DNA of 64,000 bases from contig JBBQNP010000005.1 of the NCBI GenBank assembly GCA_038330085.1, forward strand, positions 5,303-69,302, given 5' to 3'. This document shows positions 8,293-16,771 of this stretch, piece after piece. The notes below the pieces were generated by a model. The model saw nothing but the letters and a program-made list of their open reading frames with translations, made no database searches and was not told where the DNA came from. Numbering within the stretch: position 1 is the first letter of the stretch; the number at the start of each line of letters is the position of its first letter. The stretch comes from JAEUIA01 sp038330085 (lineage in GTDB: Bacteria; Planctomycetota; UBA1135; GCA-002686595). The translations under genes were made by a program, and so were the position numbers.

Positions 8293-8925
8293 ATGAGGAC
8301 GGGCACCCAGCGCTCGGCAGCGAAGCCTCGTGCGCAGCGCACGCGAGCCGGCTTCACACTCATGGAGGTCGCCGTGACGATCCTCATCGTCGGTATCGGG
8401 CTGATGTTCGTGCTGCAAGGGCTCAACACCGCCAAGCTCGCCGCAGCGCAGACGCGCAACGTGAAGCTCGCGCGCGACCTCGCGCTCCTGACGCTCGGAC
8501 GGATCGCATCGGGGCTCGACCAAGACGAGATCGAGAACGGGCTGAACGGCACGTACGCCGATGAGGGTTATCCGGAGTTCGCCTACGAGGTCGTCGTGGG
8601 CGACAAGTCGTTCCGCGAGCGCGATCCCAACGCGGCGCACGATTCCTGGGCGCCCACGCCGGATCAGGAGAAGAAGAAGACCGACGACGAGGATGTCCAG
8701 GAGCCCTTCGAGAAGGTCAAGATCCGCATCACCTTCCCCAAGTTCGCCGAGTACCAGAACGAACAGGTCTTCGAGAATTGGATCCCCTGGGCGCAGGTGT
8801 ACGGCGACGCAGACACGAACTCGAAGTCGACGAAGGCGGCCAAGTCGACCACCAGCGGGAGCGGCACAGGGAGCACCACAGGGAGCAGCTCGACGGCAAG
8901 CACGGCAGGAGCGAAAAGCAAATGA
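8293..8925 (+). CDS. gspI: Minor pseudopilin GspI-like
   Basis: A 210-residue pseudopilin with pre-leader ending RTRAG, mature start FTLMEVAVTILIVGIG (Glu+5 present) and a soluble domain of about 140 residues. The tail from about residue 178 is a low-complexity Ser/Thr/Gly/Lys stretch not seen in classical GspI. The gene lies 10 bp after gspH and its stop overlaps the gspJ start (ATGA). The GspI name follows from operon order and the short leader; sequence alone identifies it only as a minor pseudopilin. Confidence 0.8.
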   Translation: MRTGTQRSAAKPRAQRTRAGFTLMEVAVTILIVGIGLMFVLQGLNTAKLAAAQTRNVKLARDLALLTLGRIASGLDQDEIENGLNGTYADEGYPEFAYEVVVGDKSFRERDPNAAHDSWAPTPDQEKKKTDDEDVQEPFEKVKIRITFPKFAEYQNEQVFENWIPWAQVYGDADTNSKSTKAAKSTTSGSGTGSTTGSSSTASTAGAKSK

Positions 8926-9878
8926 AGCAGCCTCATCGACAGCGCGCTCTGAGACGCGACGCTCGTGAAATCGCGACCGTGAAACGCGAGACGCGCGCAG
9001 GCTTCACGCTCGTCGAGGTGCTGCTCACACTTCTGATCATGAGCGGCATCATGGTCGCGCTGACGCAGATCCTCTCCGCCGCGCGCACGGCGCGCGACAC
9101 GATCCACAACATCCAGGAGACGACGCTCGCGGGTCCGGCGATCTGCGACCTCATCGAGCGCGACCTGCGCGCGATCGTGACGTACGACCGCACGCGCCAG
9201 CTCCACCTGCGCGTGAAGAACCGCGTGCTGCTGGGCATGGACGCGGACAGCATCGACTTCGTCACGTCGACGGACAGCCTGGCGCCGGTCGAGCTGGACA
9301 ACCGCTTCGTGAAGGCGGACGTCAACGAGGTGGGCTACCGGCTGCGTCCCAACCCGACCGCTCCCGACCAATTCTGCGAGATCTACCGGCGCGAGGGATT
9401 CGGCGTCGACGATGATCCGTACGAAGACGGCACGTTCATGTACTTGCACGATCGCGTGAAGGGCTTCGACGTGCAGTGCTTTGCGAAGGACGGGCGGGAC
9501 GAGCAGCCGATCGACTCGTGGGGCACGGACGACAAGCCCGAAAACATCGGCTTGCCTGCGCGCATCGAGATCTCGCTGACGCTGGAGCTCGCGCCGCGGC
9601 TCGTCAACGAACAGCTCTTGATCCTCCCGAACGACCGGCGCACGCTGACGTACAAGCGCGTGATCCGCTTCCCCGAAGTCTTGCGCGGCAAGGAAGAATC
9701 GATCCCGGTGCCCAGGATCCCGACGGTTCCGCAGGCGAGCGCGCAGCAAACGGGCGCGGGCGGGAAGACGGGAACCTCGGGCGGCGGTGGGCACGGACAG
9801 ACGGGCGCCAATTCCACGAACAACAGCGGCACGCTGCCTTTGCAAGGTGGCAGCGCGGGCGGCGCCAAGCCGCATTAG
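8922..9878 (+). CDS. gspJ: Minor pseudopilin GspJ-like
   Basis: A 318-residue pseudopilin beginning at ATG 8922, which overlaps the gspI stop by 4 bp. Cleavage is predicted at ETRAG before FTLVEVLLTLLIM, with Glu+5 present. A large domain (about residues 55-255) fits the GspJ size class. The last 50 residues are Gly/Ser/Thr/Gln-rich. It is the last gene of the operon: only 29 bp separate it from the convergent serS. GspC, GspK, GspL and GspM are not encoded after it. Confidence 0.82.
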   Translation: MKQPHRQRALRRDAREIATVKRETRAGFTLVEVLLTLLIMSGIMVALTQILSAARTARDTIHNIQETTLAGPAICDLIERDLRAIVTYDRTRQLHLRVKNRVLLGMDADSIDFVTSTDSLAPVELDNRFVKADVNEVGYRLRPNPTAPDQFCEIYRREGFGVDDDPYEDGTFMYLHDRVKGFDVQCFAKDGRDEQPIDSWGTDDKPENIGLPARIEISLTLELAPRLVNEQLLILPNDRRTLTYKRVIRFPEVLRGKEESIPVPRIPTVPQASAQQTGAGGKTGTSGGGGHGQTGANSTNNSGTLPLQGGSAGGAKPH

Positions 9879-9907
9879 TCCGCAAGCACCGCCGCGCCGT
9901 ATTTTTG

Positions 9908-11173
9908 TCAGATCGTGTCGCGGCCGCCCATGTACGGACGCAACGGCGCGGGCAAGTAGACCGTGCCGTCCTGCCGCTGGTGGTTCTCGATGATCGCGAT
10001 CAACATGCGCACGCTCGCCGCGACCGTGTTGTTGAGCGTGTGGCACACGTGCACCGTGCCCTGCTCGTCGCGGTAACGCAGGTTCAACCGCCGCGCCTGG
10101 AACTCGTGGAAGCGCGACGCGCTGTGCGTCTCGCCGTAGTTCTTGCGCGAGGGCATCCACGTCTCGATGTCGAACTTCTGGATCTGCGGCTGACCGAGGT
10201 CGCCGCCGCACACGTTGACCACGCGGTACGGCAGCTCGAGCGCCTGCAGGATCTCCTCGGCGTTCGCGACGATCGAGCGGTGATGCTCGATCGAGCGCTC
10301 GATGCTCGCCACGTCGACGATCACCTGCTCGACCTTCTGGAACTGGTGCACGCGATAGAGCCCGCGCGTGTCCTTGCCGTACGTGCCGGCCTCGCGGCGG
10401 TAGCACGACGAGAGCGCGACGTACTTCTTGGGCAGGTCGGCGACAGCGAGGATCTCGTCCTGGTGCAACGCCGTCACCGGCACTTCCGCCGTGCCGACGA
10501 GACACAGATCGTCGCGTGAGTCGGTGCGGTAGGCCTGCTCCTCGCCGCCGGGGAAGTAGCCCGTGCCGACCATGACTTCGCTGCGCACGAGCGTCGGCAC
10601 CGACAGCGGCACGAAGCCCTTCGCGACCATGCGCTCGAGCGCATAGCGCATCACGGCGCCCTCGAGCAGAGAGAGGTCGCCCTTCAAGAAGTAGTTGCGG
10701 CTGCCCGCGATGCGCGCGCCGCGCGTCACGTCGATCCAGTCGCGCATCTCCCCGAGCGCGATGTGATCGCGTGGCTCGAAGTCGAACGTGCGCGGCGTCC
10801 CCCACTTCTTGATCTCGACGTTCTCGCTGTCGTCCTTGCCCTCGGGCACTTCCTCGGCCGGCACGTTCGGCACGCGCAACATGAGCTCGTGCAGCTCCTT
10901 CGCGCGCAGATCCAGCGCCTGCTCGCGCTCGGCGAGCAGACCTTTCTTCTTCTTCTGTTCTTCGGCGAGACGCGGACGATCCGCCGGGGGAGCGCTGCCG
11001 ATCAGCTTGCTCGCGTTCTTCTGTTCGGCGCGCAGCGTGTCGACGTCGGTCGACATCTCGCGCCACTCCTTGTCGAGCGCGAGGATCCTGTCGACGTCGC
11101 ACTCGATGCGCTTCTTGCGGGCGCCGGCTTTGACGACTTCGGGGTTGGCACGGATGAACTTGATGTCGAGCAC
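9908..11173 (-). CDS. serS: Seryl-tRNA synthetase
   Basis: A class II aminoacyl-tRNA synthetase charging tRNA-Ser, 421 residues, with a GTG start. The N-terminal helical arm (about residues 1-105) is Lys/Glu-rich. Motif 2 is represented by SSCYRREAGTYGKDTRGLYR. Motif 3 lies in HTLNNTVAASVRMLIAIIEN, a variant of the common NGSG type that resembles the Thermus form. GTAEVPV marks the serine pocket region. Length and domain order are normal. It converges on gspJ and follows the secreted 679-residue protein gene by 215 bp on the same strand. Confidence 0.96.
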   Translation of the reverse strand: MLDIKFIRANPEVVKAGARKKRIECDVDRILALDKEWREMSTDVDTLRAEQKNASKLIGSAPPADRPRLAEEQKKKKGLLAEREQALDLRAKELHELMLRVPNVPAEEVPEGKDDSENVEIKKWGTPRTFDFEPRDHIALGEMRDWIDVTRGARIAGSRNYFLKGDLSLLEGAVMRYALERMVAKGFVPLSVPTLVRSEVMVGTGYFPGGEEQAYRTDSRDDLCLVGTAEVPVTALHQDEILAVADLPKKYVALSSCYRREAGTYGKDTRGLYRVHQFQKVEQVIVDVASIERSIEHHRSIVANAEEILQALELPYRVVNVCGGDLGQPQIQKFDIETWMPSRKNYGETHSASRFHEFQARRLNLRYRDEQGTVHVCHTLNNTVAASVRMLIAIIENHQRQDGTVYLPAPLRPYMGGRDTI

Positions 11174-11388
11174 GCGGGGATCTCGCTGAACGGGATGGAA
11201 AGGGAGGGAGGATGGTGGGTCGATGGGTCTTCGGGCGGACTCGAGATCGCTCGAGCCGGAGTGGATCGGGCACCCATCTGCGGATCAGGCGTCGAGCTGT
11301 CGGTGTTCACTTCACGTCGGCGGTGCCGATCGTCGGTCGGTCGAGCGCAGCACGAGCACGCCTCGGTCCACCGCGTACGCGTTCGGGC

Positions 11389-13428
11389 TCACTTCCAAGC
11401 GGATTCGATCTTGCCGAACAACTCGTTCTTCTTTTCGCTGAGCTGCACCTCGACGTCGCCCTGGCCCTTCGTGTCCACCTGCACGTCCAGCGGGAACCAG
11501 GCCGCCGGAAAGCCCAGCTTCTCGAGCGTCGGTGTGTCCTGGATCCAGCTCATCTTCGCGAGCTTGGACCCGGTCTTCGTGCCCTTCTTGCGCCACGAGA
11601 CCTCGGGGTGCGGGACGCTGTGCCAGGCGCGCTCGTAGCGCTCGCCCGCCGAGCCGGTGACGACGACGCTGCCGCCTGTCACGGTCACCTTGCCTTCGAC
11701 GTTCTTGTACTCGAAGTCCATCGAGTACGGAGCGCCGAGCGTCACGACCGTCGGTTTGTCCTTCGTCACGTCGTAGCTGACGGAGTTGTGCGGCATCGGC
11801 ATGATCACGCACTTTTGGATCTGCTTCTTCTTGCCCTTCGAGATCACGCCGTAGCACAGCTCGTAGCGCCCGACCGGGACCTGGATCCCCTTCGCTCCGC
11901 CTTCGACGACGTCGAAGAACGCGTTCTTGAGCGCGTTCGTGCCGCGCACGATCACGTACGACGGCTGCACCGGCCCCTTGTACTCGAGCTTCAACGTCCC
12001 CGTGTCCGTCTTGATCGGGCTGGCTTTGATTTCCTTGCCGTCGCTGCCCATCTCGAACTTGAACCACTTGTCGCCGACTTCCTGGAACTCGCTCCACGGA
12101 CGCGCGCGCTTGCCCGTGCCGATCACGATGCTGTCGATGTCGGGTTGGAACTCGCCCTTCACGACGCCTTCGAAGCCGTAGGACAACGGCTCGTTGCCGT
12201 ACTGGCCCTCCATCGAATCGTCGATGATGCGGATCGGCTGACCTTCGAGCGTGCCCGTCACCGTCGCGGCGCCCAGCACGAACATGCGCAGGAGCGTGTC
12301 CGACGGCGACATGTTGAGGTTGAGATCCTGGTAGTTCTCCTGGTTGCCGGCCGTCGTCTCGAAGAACGCCCACGGCCGGGCGCTGTCGCCCGTGCCGAGC
12401 TGGATCTTGACGAGCGTGACGTTGCCGGTGAGCGGCAGCTTCTCGTCGAGCGGACCGTCGCCCTTCCCGTCGCCGTCGGTGTCGAAGCGGACGTCCGAGG
12501 AACCCAGGCGGTAGAGGAGCGGTGCGCCCGGCGTGCGCTCGAACGATCCGCTCGAGCCCTTGGCCTTCAGCTCGACCGCGCGCCAGAGGAGGTAGTTCTC
12601 GTCCGCCAGGAAGTTGGGACGCTGGATCGCGTCGACCGCCGTCAGTGACTCGAACGTGAGCGGCACGTTGATCGTCGCGCCTGCGTCGGTCGGCTCTTGT
12701 CCTTCGGGCGGAGCGGCTGGACCGCCGGCGGGCTTTCCGCCACCCTTCGACTCGAGCGCCGTCTTGCGTTTCTCGGCCGCTTCCTTCTTCGCATCGGGGA
12801 GGTCGACGATGGCGCGTTGCGAAAGACCTTCCTCGAGACCCTTCAGCGCGCGCTTCGAATCGGCCGTCGTGCCGCGCAACGGCTCGTCGTTGCAAGCCGA
12901 GTACAAGAGCCACGCTTCGGACGCGTAATAGCTGTCGCCGACCTGCTCGAAACCGCCGGCGACCTGCTCGAGTTCGTCGACGAGCTGCGTGTACACCCAC
13001 GCGTCCTTCTTGTCGGCGTTGCCGTCGAACGTCGACTGAGCCGCGTCGAAGCGCTTGCGCAAGTCGATGCGTTCGTGCTTGCCCTTGGCGTCGAGCGTCA
13101 CGAAGAACTTCTTCTCCCGCTCGGGGAACTCGCTCTTCATCGAAGCCTTCCACGCCGCCGAGAGATCGGCCAGGAACGGTCCGGCATCGGGGTCGTCGGG
13201 ACGCTCGGCCAGGATCTCGTCGAAACGGGCGATCCAGGCAGCGGCGTTCGAGCTCTCGGCCTTGACGAGCTTCTCCTGCTCCGCCTTCTGGGGCTTGTCC
13301 CCCATCAGCTTCTTGAACTTGTCGTGGAAGGCTTGGTCCTGACCGAACCACAGCGTGGCCGAAGCAGGACGGAGGAGCGCGAAGCACAGCGACAGGACGC
13401 AGACGGTCGCGACGAGGATCGGTTTCAT
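11389..13428 (-). CDS. Secreted protein of unknown function
   Basis: A 679-residue protein with a signal peptide (VATVCVLSLCFALL, cleavage near PASA). The N-terminal 190 residues are helical and charged, with several Trp/Tyr positions. A Gly/Pro-rich linker near 225-245 leads to a beta-rich region. A short segment containing RPW (SARPWAFFE near 350, RARPWSEF near 435) occurs twice, suggesting a duplicated beta domain. A calcium-loop-like stretch DTDGDGKGDG lies near 310. I recognise no enzyme motif. It stands alone between rhomboid and serS on the same strand, with about 200 bp on each side. Confidence 0.8.
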   Translation of the reverse strand: MKPILVATVCVLSLCFALLRPASATLWFGQDQAFHDKFKKLMGDKPQKAEQEKLVKAESSNAAAWIARFDEILAERPDDPDAGPFLADLSAAWKASMKSEFPEREKKFFVTLDAKGKHERIDLRKRFDAAQSTFDGNADKKDAWVYTQLVDELEQVAGGFEQVGDSYYASEAWLLYSACNDEPLRGTTADSKRALKGLEEGLSQRAIVDLPDAKKEAAEKRKTALESKGGGKPAGGPAAPPEGQEPTDAGATINVPLTFESLTAVDAIQRPNFLADENYLLWRAVELKAKGSSGSFERTPGAPLLYRLGSSDVRFDTDGDGKGDGPLDEKLPLTGNVTLVKIQLGTGDSARPWAFFETTAGNQENYQDLNLNMSPSDTLLRMFVLGAATVTGTLEGQPIRIIDDSMEGQYGNEPLSYGFEGVVKGEFQPDIDSIVIGTGKRARPWSEFQEVGDKWFKFEMGSDGKEIKASPIKTDTGTLKLEYKGPVQPSYVIVRGTNALKNAFFDVVEGGAKGIQVPVGRYELCYGVISKGKKKQIQKCVIMPMPHNSVSYDVTKDKPTVVTLGAPYSMDFEYKNVEGKVTVTGGSVVVTGSAGERYERAWHSVPHPEVSWRKKGTKTGSKLAKMSWIQDTPTLEKLGFPAAWFPLDVQVDTKGQGDVEVQLSEKKNELFGKIESAWK

Positions 13429-13626
13429 CGTGAAGTGTCTCTGGTCGCGGAGCGGCGCAGTTCAACGCCGGATCCGCAGGTTCGGCACGCGCAGCTGCAC
13501 GCGTGCAGTCCGCCATGTCCGCTCGGGGTCGGCGAGTCTACAGGCGAACAAATCAGGCCACAAACTGCGCCGCGTGCAGTACCGCAAATCAAGCGGGAAT
13601 GCGGGGGCTCGCGGCCTCAGTGCGCG

Positions 13627-14472
13627 TCAGCGACGCGAGGACATGCGCTTCAGGAAATCCTTCTCGGTGCGCGTCAGGCTGCCCATGCCTTCCTTGTGGA
13701 TCTTGTCGAGCAGGCGGTCCATGCGCGCTTCGTCATCCGCGGCGCGCTCGACCTTGGCGACGGCGCGCCGGCGCTCGAGCATCTCGACCGGATCCTTCTC
13801 GATCAGCCCGCTGCGCACCGCAAGGAATCCGTACGCCGCGCCGCCGAGGTGGACGAGGTGCGCGACGCCGTCGGATCCCGCCTTGAACCCGATCAGGGCC
13901 ATGTAGGCTTCGAGCCCGACGAAGAAGATCGCCAGCCACTTGAGCTGGATGGGCACGATGATCAGGTACATCGTCTGCCGCGGGTACAACGTCGCGAGCG
14001 CGACCATGACGCCGAACACGGCACCCGACGCACCGATCGCGGGCATGTGCGTTTGCATGCCGAACAGCACCGGTGCCAGGAAAAAGAGCCCGCCCACGAT
14101 CTGCGAGACTACGTACGTCAACAGGAAGCGCCGCCCGCCCAGGCGTTCTTCGAGCATCGTGCCGAAGAAATACAGGAAGAGCATGTTGTAGAGGATGTGC
14201 GTCGGCTGGCTGACGTCGTGCAACAGGCCGTAGGACAAGAGCTGCCACGCAGGCACGAGCGGGAACGAATTGTGCCAACGATCCGGATCGAGGCCGATCC
14301 ACGAGAGCGCTTGAAGCAAGCGCGGAGCTCCCGCGTCGTCACGCAAGTAGAAGAGCACTTCGGCCGCGAACACGATCGCGTTCACGATCATCAACAGCTT
14401 GACTACCCGCGTCATGCGCGGCATCGAGAACTGCGGCCGCCCGACTGCGGGATCGTCTTCGTACGTGGCCAT
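13627..14472 (-). CDS. Rhomboid family intramembrane serine protease
   Basis: A 281-residue membrane protease of the rhomboid family. The catalytic serine is S149 in GASGAVFG and the catalytic histidine is probably H208 in HLVHLGGAAYG. The oxyanion-associated HxxxN motif is H92-N96 (HILYN). Six hydrophobic helices can be placed between residues 22 and 222. A basic cytoplasmic tail of about 60 residues with the ending FLKRMSSRR follows. The substrate cannot be predicted from context. The gene precedes the folD operon end by about 250 bp, a gap in which I see no gene. Confidence 0.92.
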   Translation of the reverse strand: MATYEDDPAVGRPQFSMPRMTRVVKLLMIVNAIVFAAEVLFYLRDDAGAPRLLQALSWIGLDPDRWHNSFPLVPAWQLLSYGLLHDVSQPTHILYNMLFLYFFGTMLEERLGGRRFLLTYVVSQIVGGLFFLAPVLFGMQTHMPAIGASGAVFGVMVALATLYPRQTMYLIIVPIQLKWLAIFFVGLEAYMALIGFKAGSDGVAHLVHLGGAAYGFLAVRSGLIEKDPVEMLERRRAVAKVERAADDEARMDRLLDKIHKEGMGSLTRTEKDFLKRMSSRR

Positions 14473-14722
14473 GGCGCTCTCTAGACCATCACGTGGCGAG
14501 GAGCACGTCGAAGAAGTCGCGTCGCGAGGCGAAGCGCGCGTTCGCGATGCAAGGAAAGCGACAGAGGGGCAGCAAGGGTTCCCGCGTCAGGACGCGAAGC
14601 GTCCGTGGCGTAAGGCTCCCGCGGAGCATTCGCAGCGGGAGCGGCCTCCATGGCTGCTGAGCAAGACCCGACGAACCCGACTTCGCAGCGCGAGCGCGTG
14701 CGAAGCCGCAGTAGCGACGCCT

Positions 14723-15589
14723 TCAATGGGCTCCTAGGCCCGAGATGGAGCGCGCGGCATCGAGCGTGTTCGAGAGGAGCATCGCTATCGTCATCGGCCC
14801 GACGCCGCCCGGAACCGGAGTGATCGCGGCGGCGCGCTCGCAGGCGGCGTCGAACTCGACGTCGCCGGTCAGGCGTCCGTCGCTCGTGCGGTTGATGCCG
14901 ACGTCGAGGACGACGGCACCGGGACGGATCCAGGTCCCCTTCACGAGGCCGGCCTTGCCCGTCGCTGCGACGATCACGTCCGCGCGCGCGACGACGTCGG
15001 CGAGGTCCCGCGTGCGGCTGTGCGCGATCGTCACCGTGGCGTTGCGTTCGAGCGCCATCAGGGCGAAAGGTTTGCCTACCAGGATGGATCTTCCGATCAC
15101 GACGACGTGGCGGCCTTCGAGAGGCACGTCGTAGCGGTCGAGCAGAACGAGGCACCCGAGGGGCGTGCACGGGCGCAGGCCCGCCCGGCCCGTGACGAGC
15201 GCCGCGACGCTCGTCGGCGTCAGACCGTCGACGTCTTTGCGCGGATCGATGAGATCGATGACGGCGCGCGCGTCGAGGTTTGAGGGCAGCGGCATCTGCA
15301 CCAGGATCCCGTGCACGCTCGCATCGGCGTTGAGCTCCGACACGACGCGCTCGAGCTCGCGCTGCGGCGTCTCGGCCGGCAGGTTCAACGTCCGCACCGC
15401 GAAGCCCGCTTCCTGGGCGGCCTTGTCCTTGTTGCGCACGTACACCTGGCTAGCCGGATCCACGCCGACGAGCACGACCGCCAGCCCCGGTTGCACGTTG
15501 CGCTTCGCGCGCAGGATCTCGGCTCCCGCGCGCACTTGTGCACGCACGTCGGCGGCGATGCGCTTGCCGTCGATGATCGTCGCCGTCAT
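14723..15589 (-). CDS. folD: Bifunctional methylenetetrahydrofolate dehydrogenase/cyclohydrolase FolD
   Basis: A 288-residue enzyme interconverting 5,10-methylene-THF and 10-formyl-THF with NADP. The catalytic tyrosine and lysine lie in SQVYVRNKDKAA, the substrate loop is GILVQMPLP, and DPRKDVDGLTP is the family signature. The nucleotide motif is VVIGRSILVGKP and the C-terminal signature is PVPGGVGPMTIAML. ATG 15589 overlaps the ccsA stop by one base (TGATG). Its place at the end of a cytochrome c biogenesis operon is unusual; cotranscription is inferred from the overlaps. Confidence 0.96.
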   Translation of the reverse strand: MTATIIDGKRIAADVRAQVRAGAEILRAKRNVQPGLAVVLVGVDPASQVYVRNKDKAAQEAGFAVRTLNLPAETPQRELERVVSELNADASVHGILVQMPLPSNLDARAVIDLIDPRKDVDGLTPTSVAALVTGRAGLRPCTPLGCLVLLDRYDVPLEGRHVVVIGRSILVGKPFALMALERNATVTIAHSRTRDLADVVARADVIVAATGKAGLVKGTWIRPGAVVLDVGINRTSDGRLTGDVEFDAACERAAAITPVPGGVGPMTIAMLLSNTLDAARSISGLGAH

Positions 15590-16758
15590 CAGCGCGGTCC
15601 GGCGTCCGCGTCGCCGCTCGTCCCGCTCGTCGTCGCGCGCGCCTGCTCGTTCGACTCCGGCGCGGGACCGACCTGACCCTCTTGCGGCGTGACGCCGTCG
15701 TCGGTGTAGCGGTGCAGGCTCTTCTGGCTGTCGGGCAGATACCCGAAGAGCTGGAACGTGAGGAACACCGAGAACGCACCGCCGACGAGCACCGACATCG
15801 CCTTCGCGCCGCGGTATCCGCCGAGCATGCGCAGGTGGATGTAGACGACGTACACGAGCCACGTGATCAGCGCGGAGTTCTCCTTGCTGTCCCAGCCCCA
15901 GTAGTTGGCCCAGGCTTCCTGCGCCCAGAACGCTCCCATCCACACACCCGCGGTGAGGAACGGGAAGCCGACGGAGAACGTGCGGAAGGACACGTCCTCG
16001 AAGCTCTTCTCGAGCTTCGCGAGCGCGGGGCCGCTCGGAACGCGGCCCTTGCGATGCAACCACCAGAACACAGGTCCCGCGAGCAGCAACACGGGCAACG
16101 TGACGACCTGCACGAACGGCACGAGCGCGAACACCAGCACGATCGCCCACTGCGAGGCGCGCGGTTGTCCGCCGGCGAACACGCCGCTCCAAAAGCGCGT
16201 GACGAAGTACACGATGCACACGAGGCCGGCGATCGACATCGTCGCGTAGCTGAAGATCAGTGCCGACAGGTGGAACGGGAACCAGTACGACTGCAACGCC
16301 GGCGGCAGGTCGCGCTGCGCCGTCGAGAGTCCGCGGATCCACTCGTGCGTGGCCAGCGTGCCCGCGAGCACCAGCAAGATCAGCACGTCGTCGAGGATCG
16401 CCCAGCCGCCGCCGCGCTTCGCGAGCCCGAGCGCGAAGTGCAGCACCACCATCGACACGACCAGCGCCGTGGAGAACATCGTCAGCACTTCCGACATCGT
16501 CTGCGACGGGAAGTGGTTGACCTCTTGCCAGCGCGTGCCGTCGACGATGAACATCGTGGCGAGCACGGCGATCAACGTCGCCACAGGCAGCACGGTCGCA
16601 ATGCGGCTCGGCACGGTGCCGCGCGAGATCGCGCGCGCGCGCACGTACACCGACATCGCCGCGACGACGATGCCGAACACGCACAGCACGTCCGCGATCA
16701 GCGTCCAGCGCGTGGACGCCATCATGTCGGTCTGCAGGAAGGCCTGGATCGGGTTCAT
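15589..16758 (-). CDS. ccsA: System II cytochrome c biogenesis protein CcsA (ResC-like)
   Basis: A 389-residue integral membrane protein with about eight hydrophobic helices. The tryptophan-rich haem-handling motif is present as WANYWGWDSKENSALITW (about residues 283-300). With ResB it forms the system II haem exporter and lyase that attaches haem to CXXCH apocytochromes on the outer face of the membrane. Conserved histidines occur in NHFPSQTMSE, HEW and after the WWD motif (YIHLR). The gene lies 13 bp downstream of resB and overlaps folD by one base. The hydrophilic C-terminal tail (last 40 residues) is Ser/Thr/Gly-rich. Confidence 0.93.
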   Translation of the reverse strand: MNPIQAFLQTDMMASTRWTLIADVLCVFGIVVAAMSVYVRARAISRGTVPSRIATVLPVATLIAVLATMFIVDGTRWQEVNHFPSQTMSEVLTMFSTALVVSMVVLHFALGLAKRGGGWAILDDVLILLVLAGTLATHEWIRGLSTAQRDLPPALQSYWFPFHLSALIFSYATMSIAGLVCIVYFVTRFWSGVFAGGQPRASQWAIVLVFALVPFVQVVTLPVLLLAGPVFWWLHRKGRVPSGPALAKLEKSFEDVSFRTFSVGFPFLTAGVWMGAFWAQEAWANYWGWDSKENSALITWLVYVVYIHLRMLGGYRGAKAMSVLVGGAFSVFLTFQLFGYLPDSQKSLHRYTDDGVTPQEGQVGPAPESNEQARATTSGTSGDADAGPR

Positions 16759-16771
16759 GGTGTTCGCCCCC

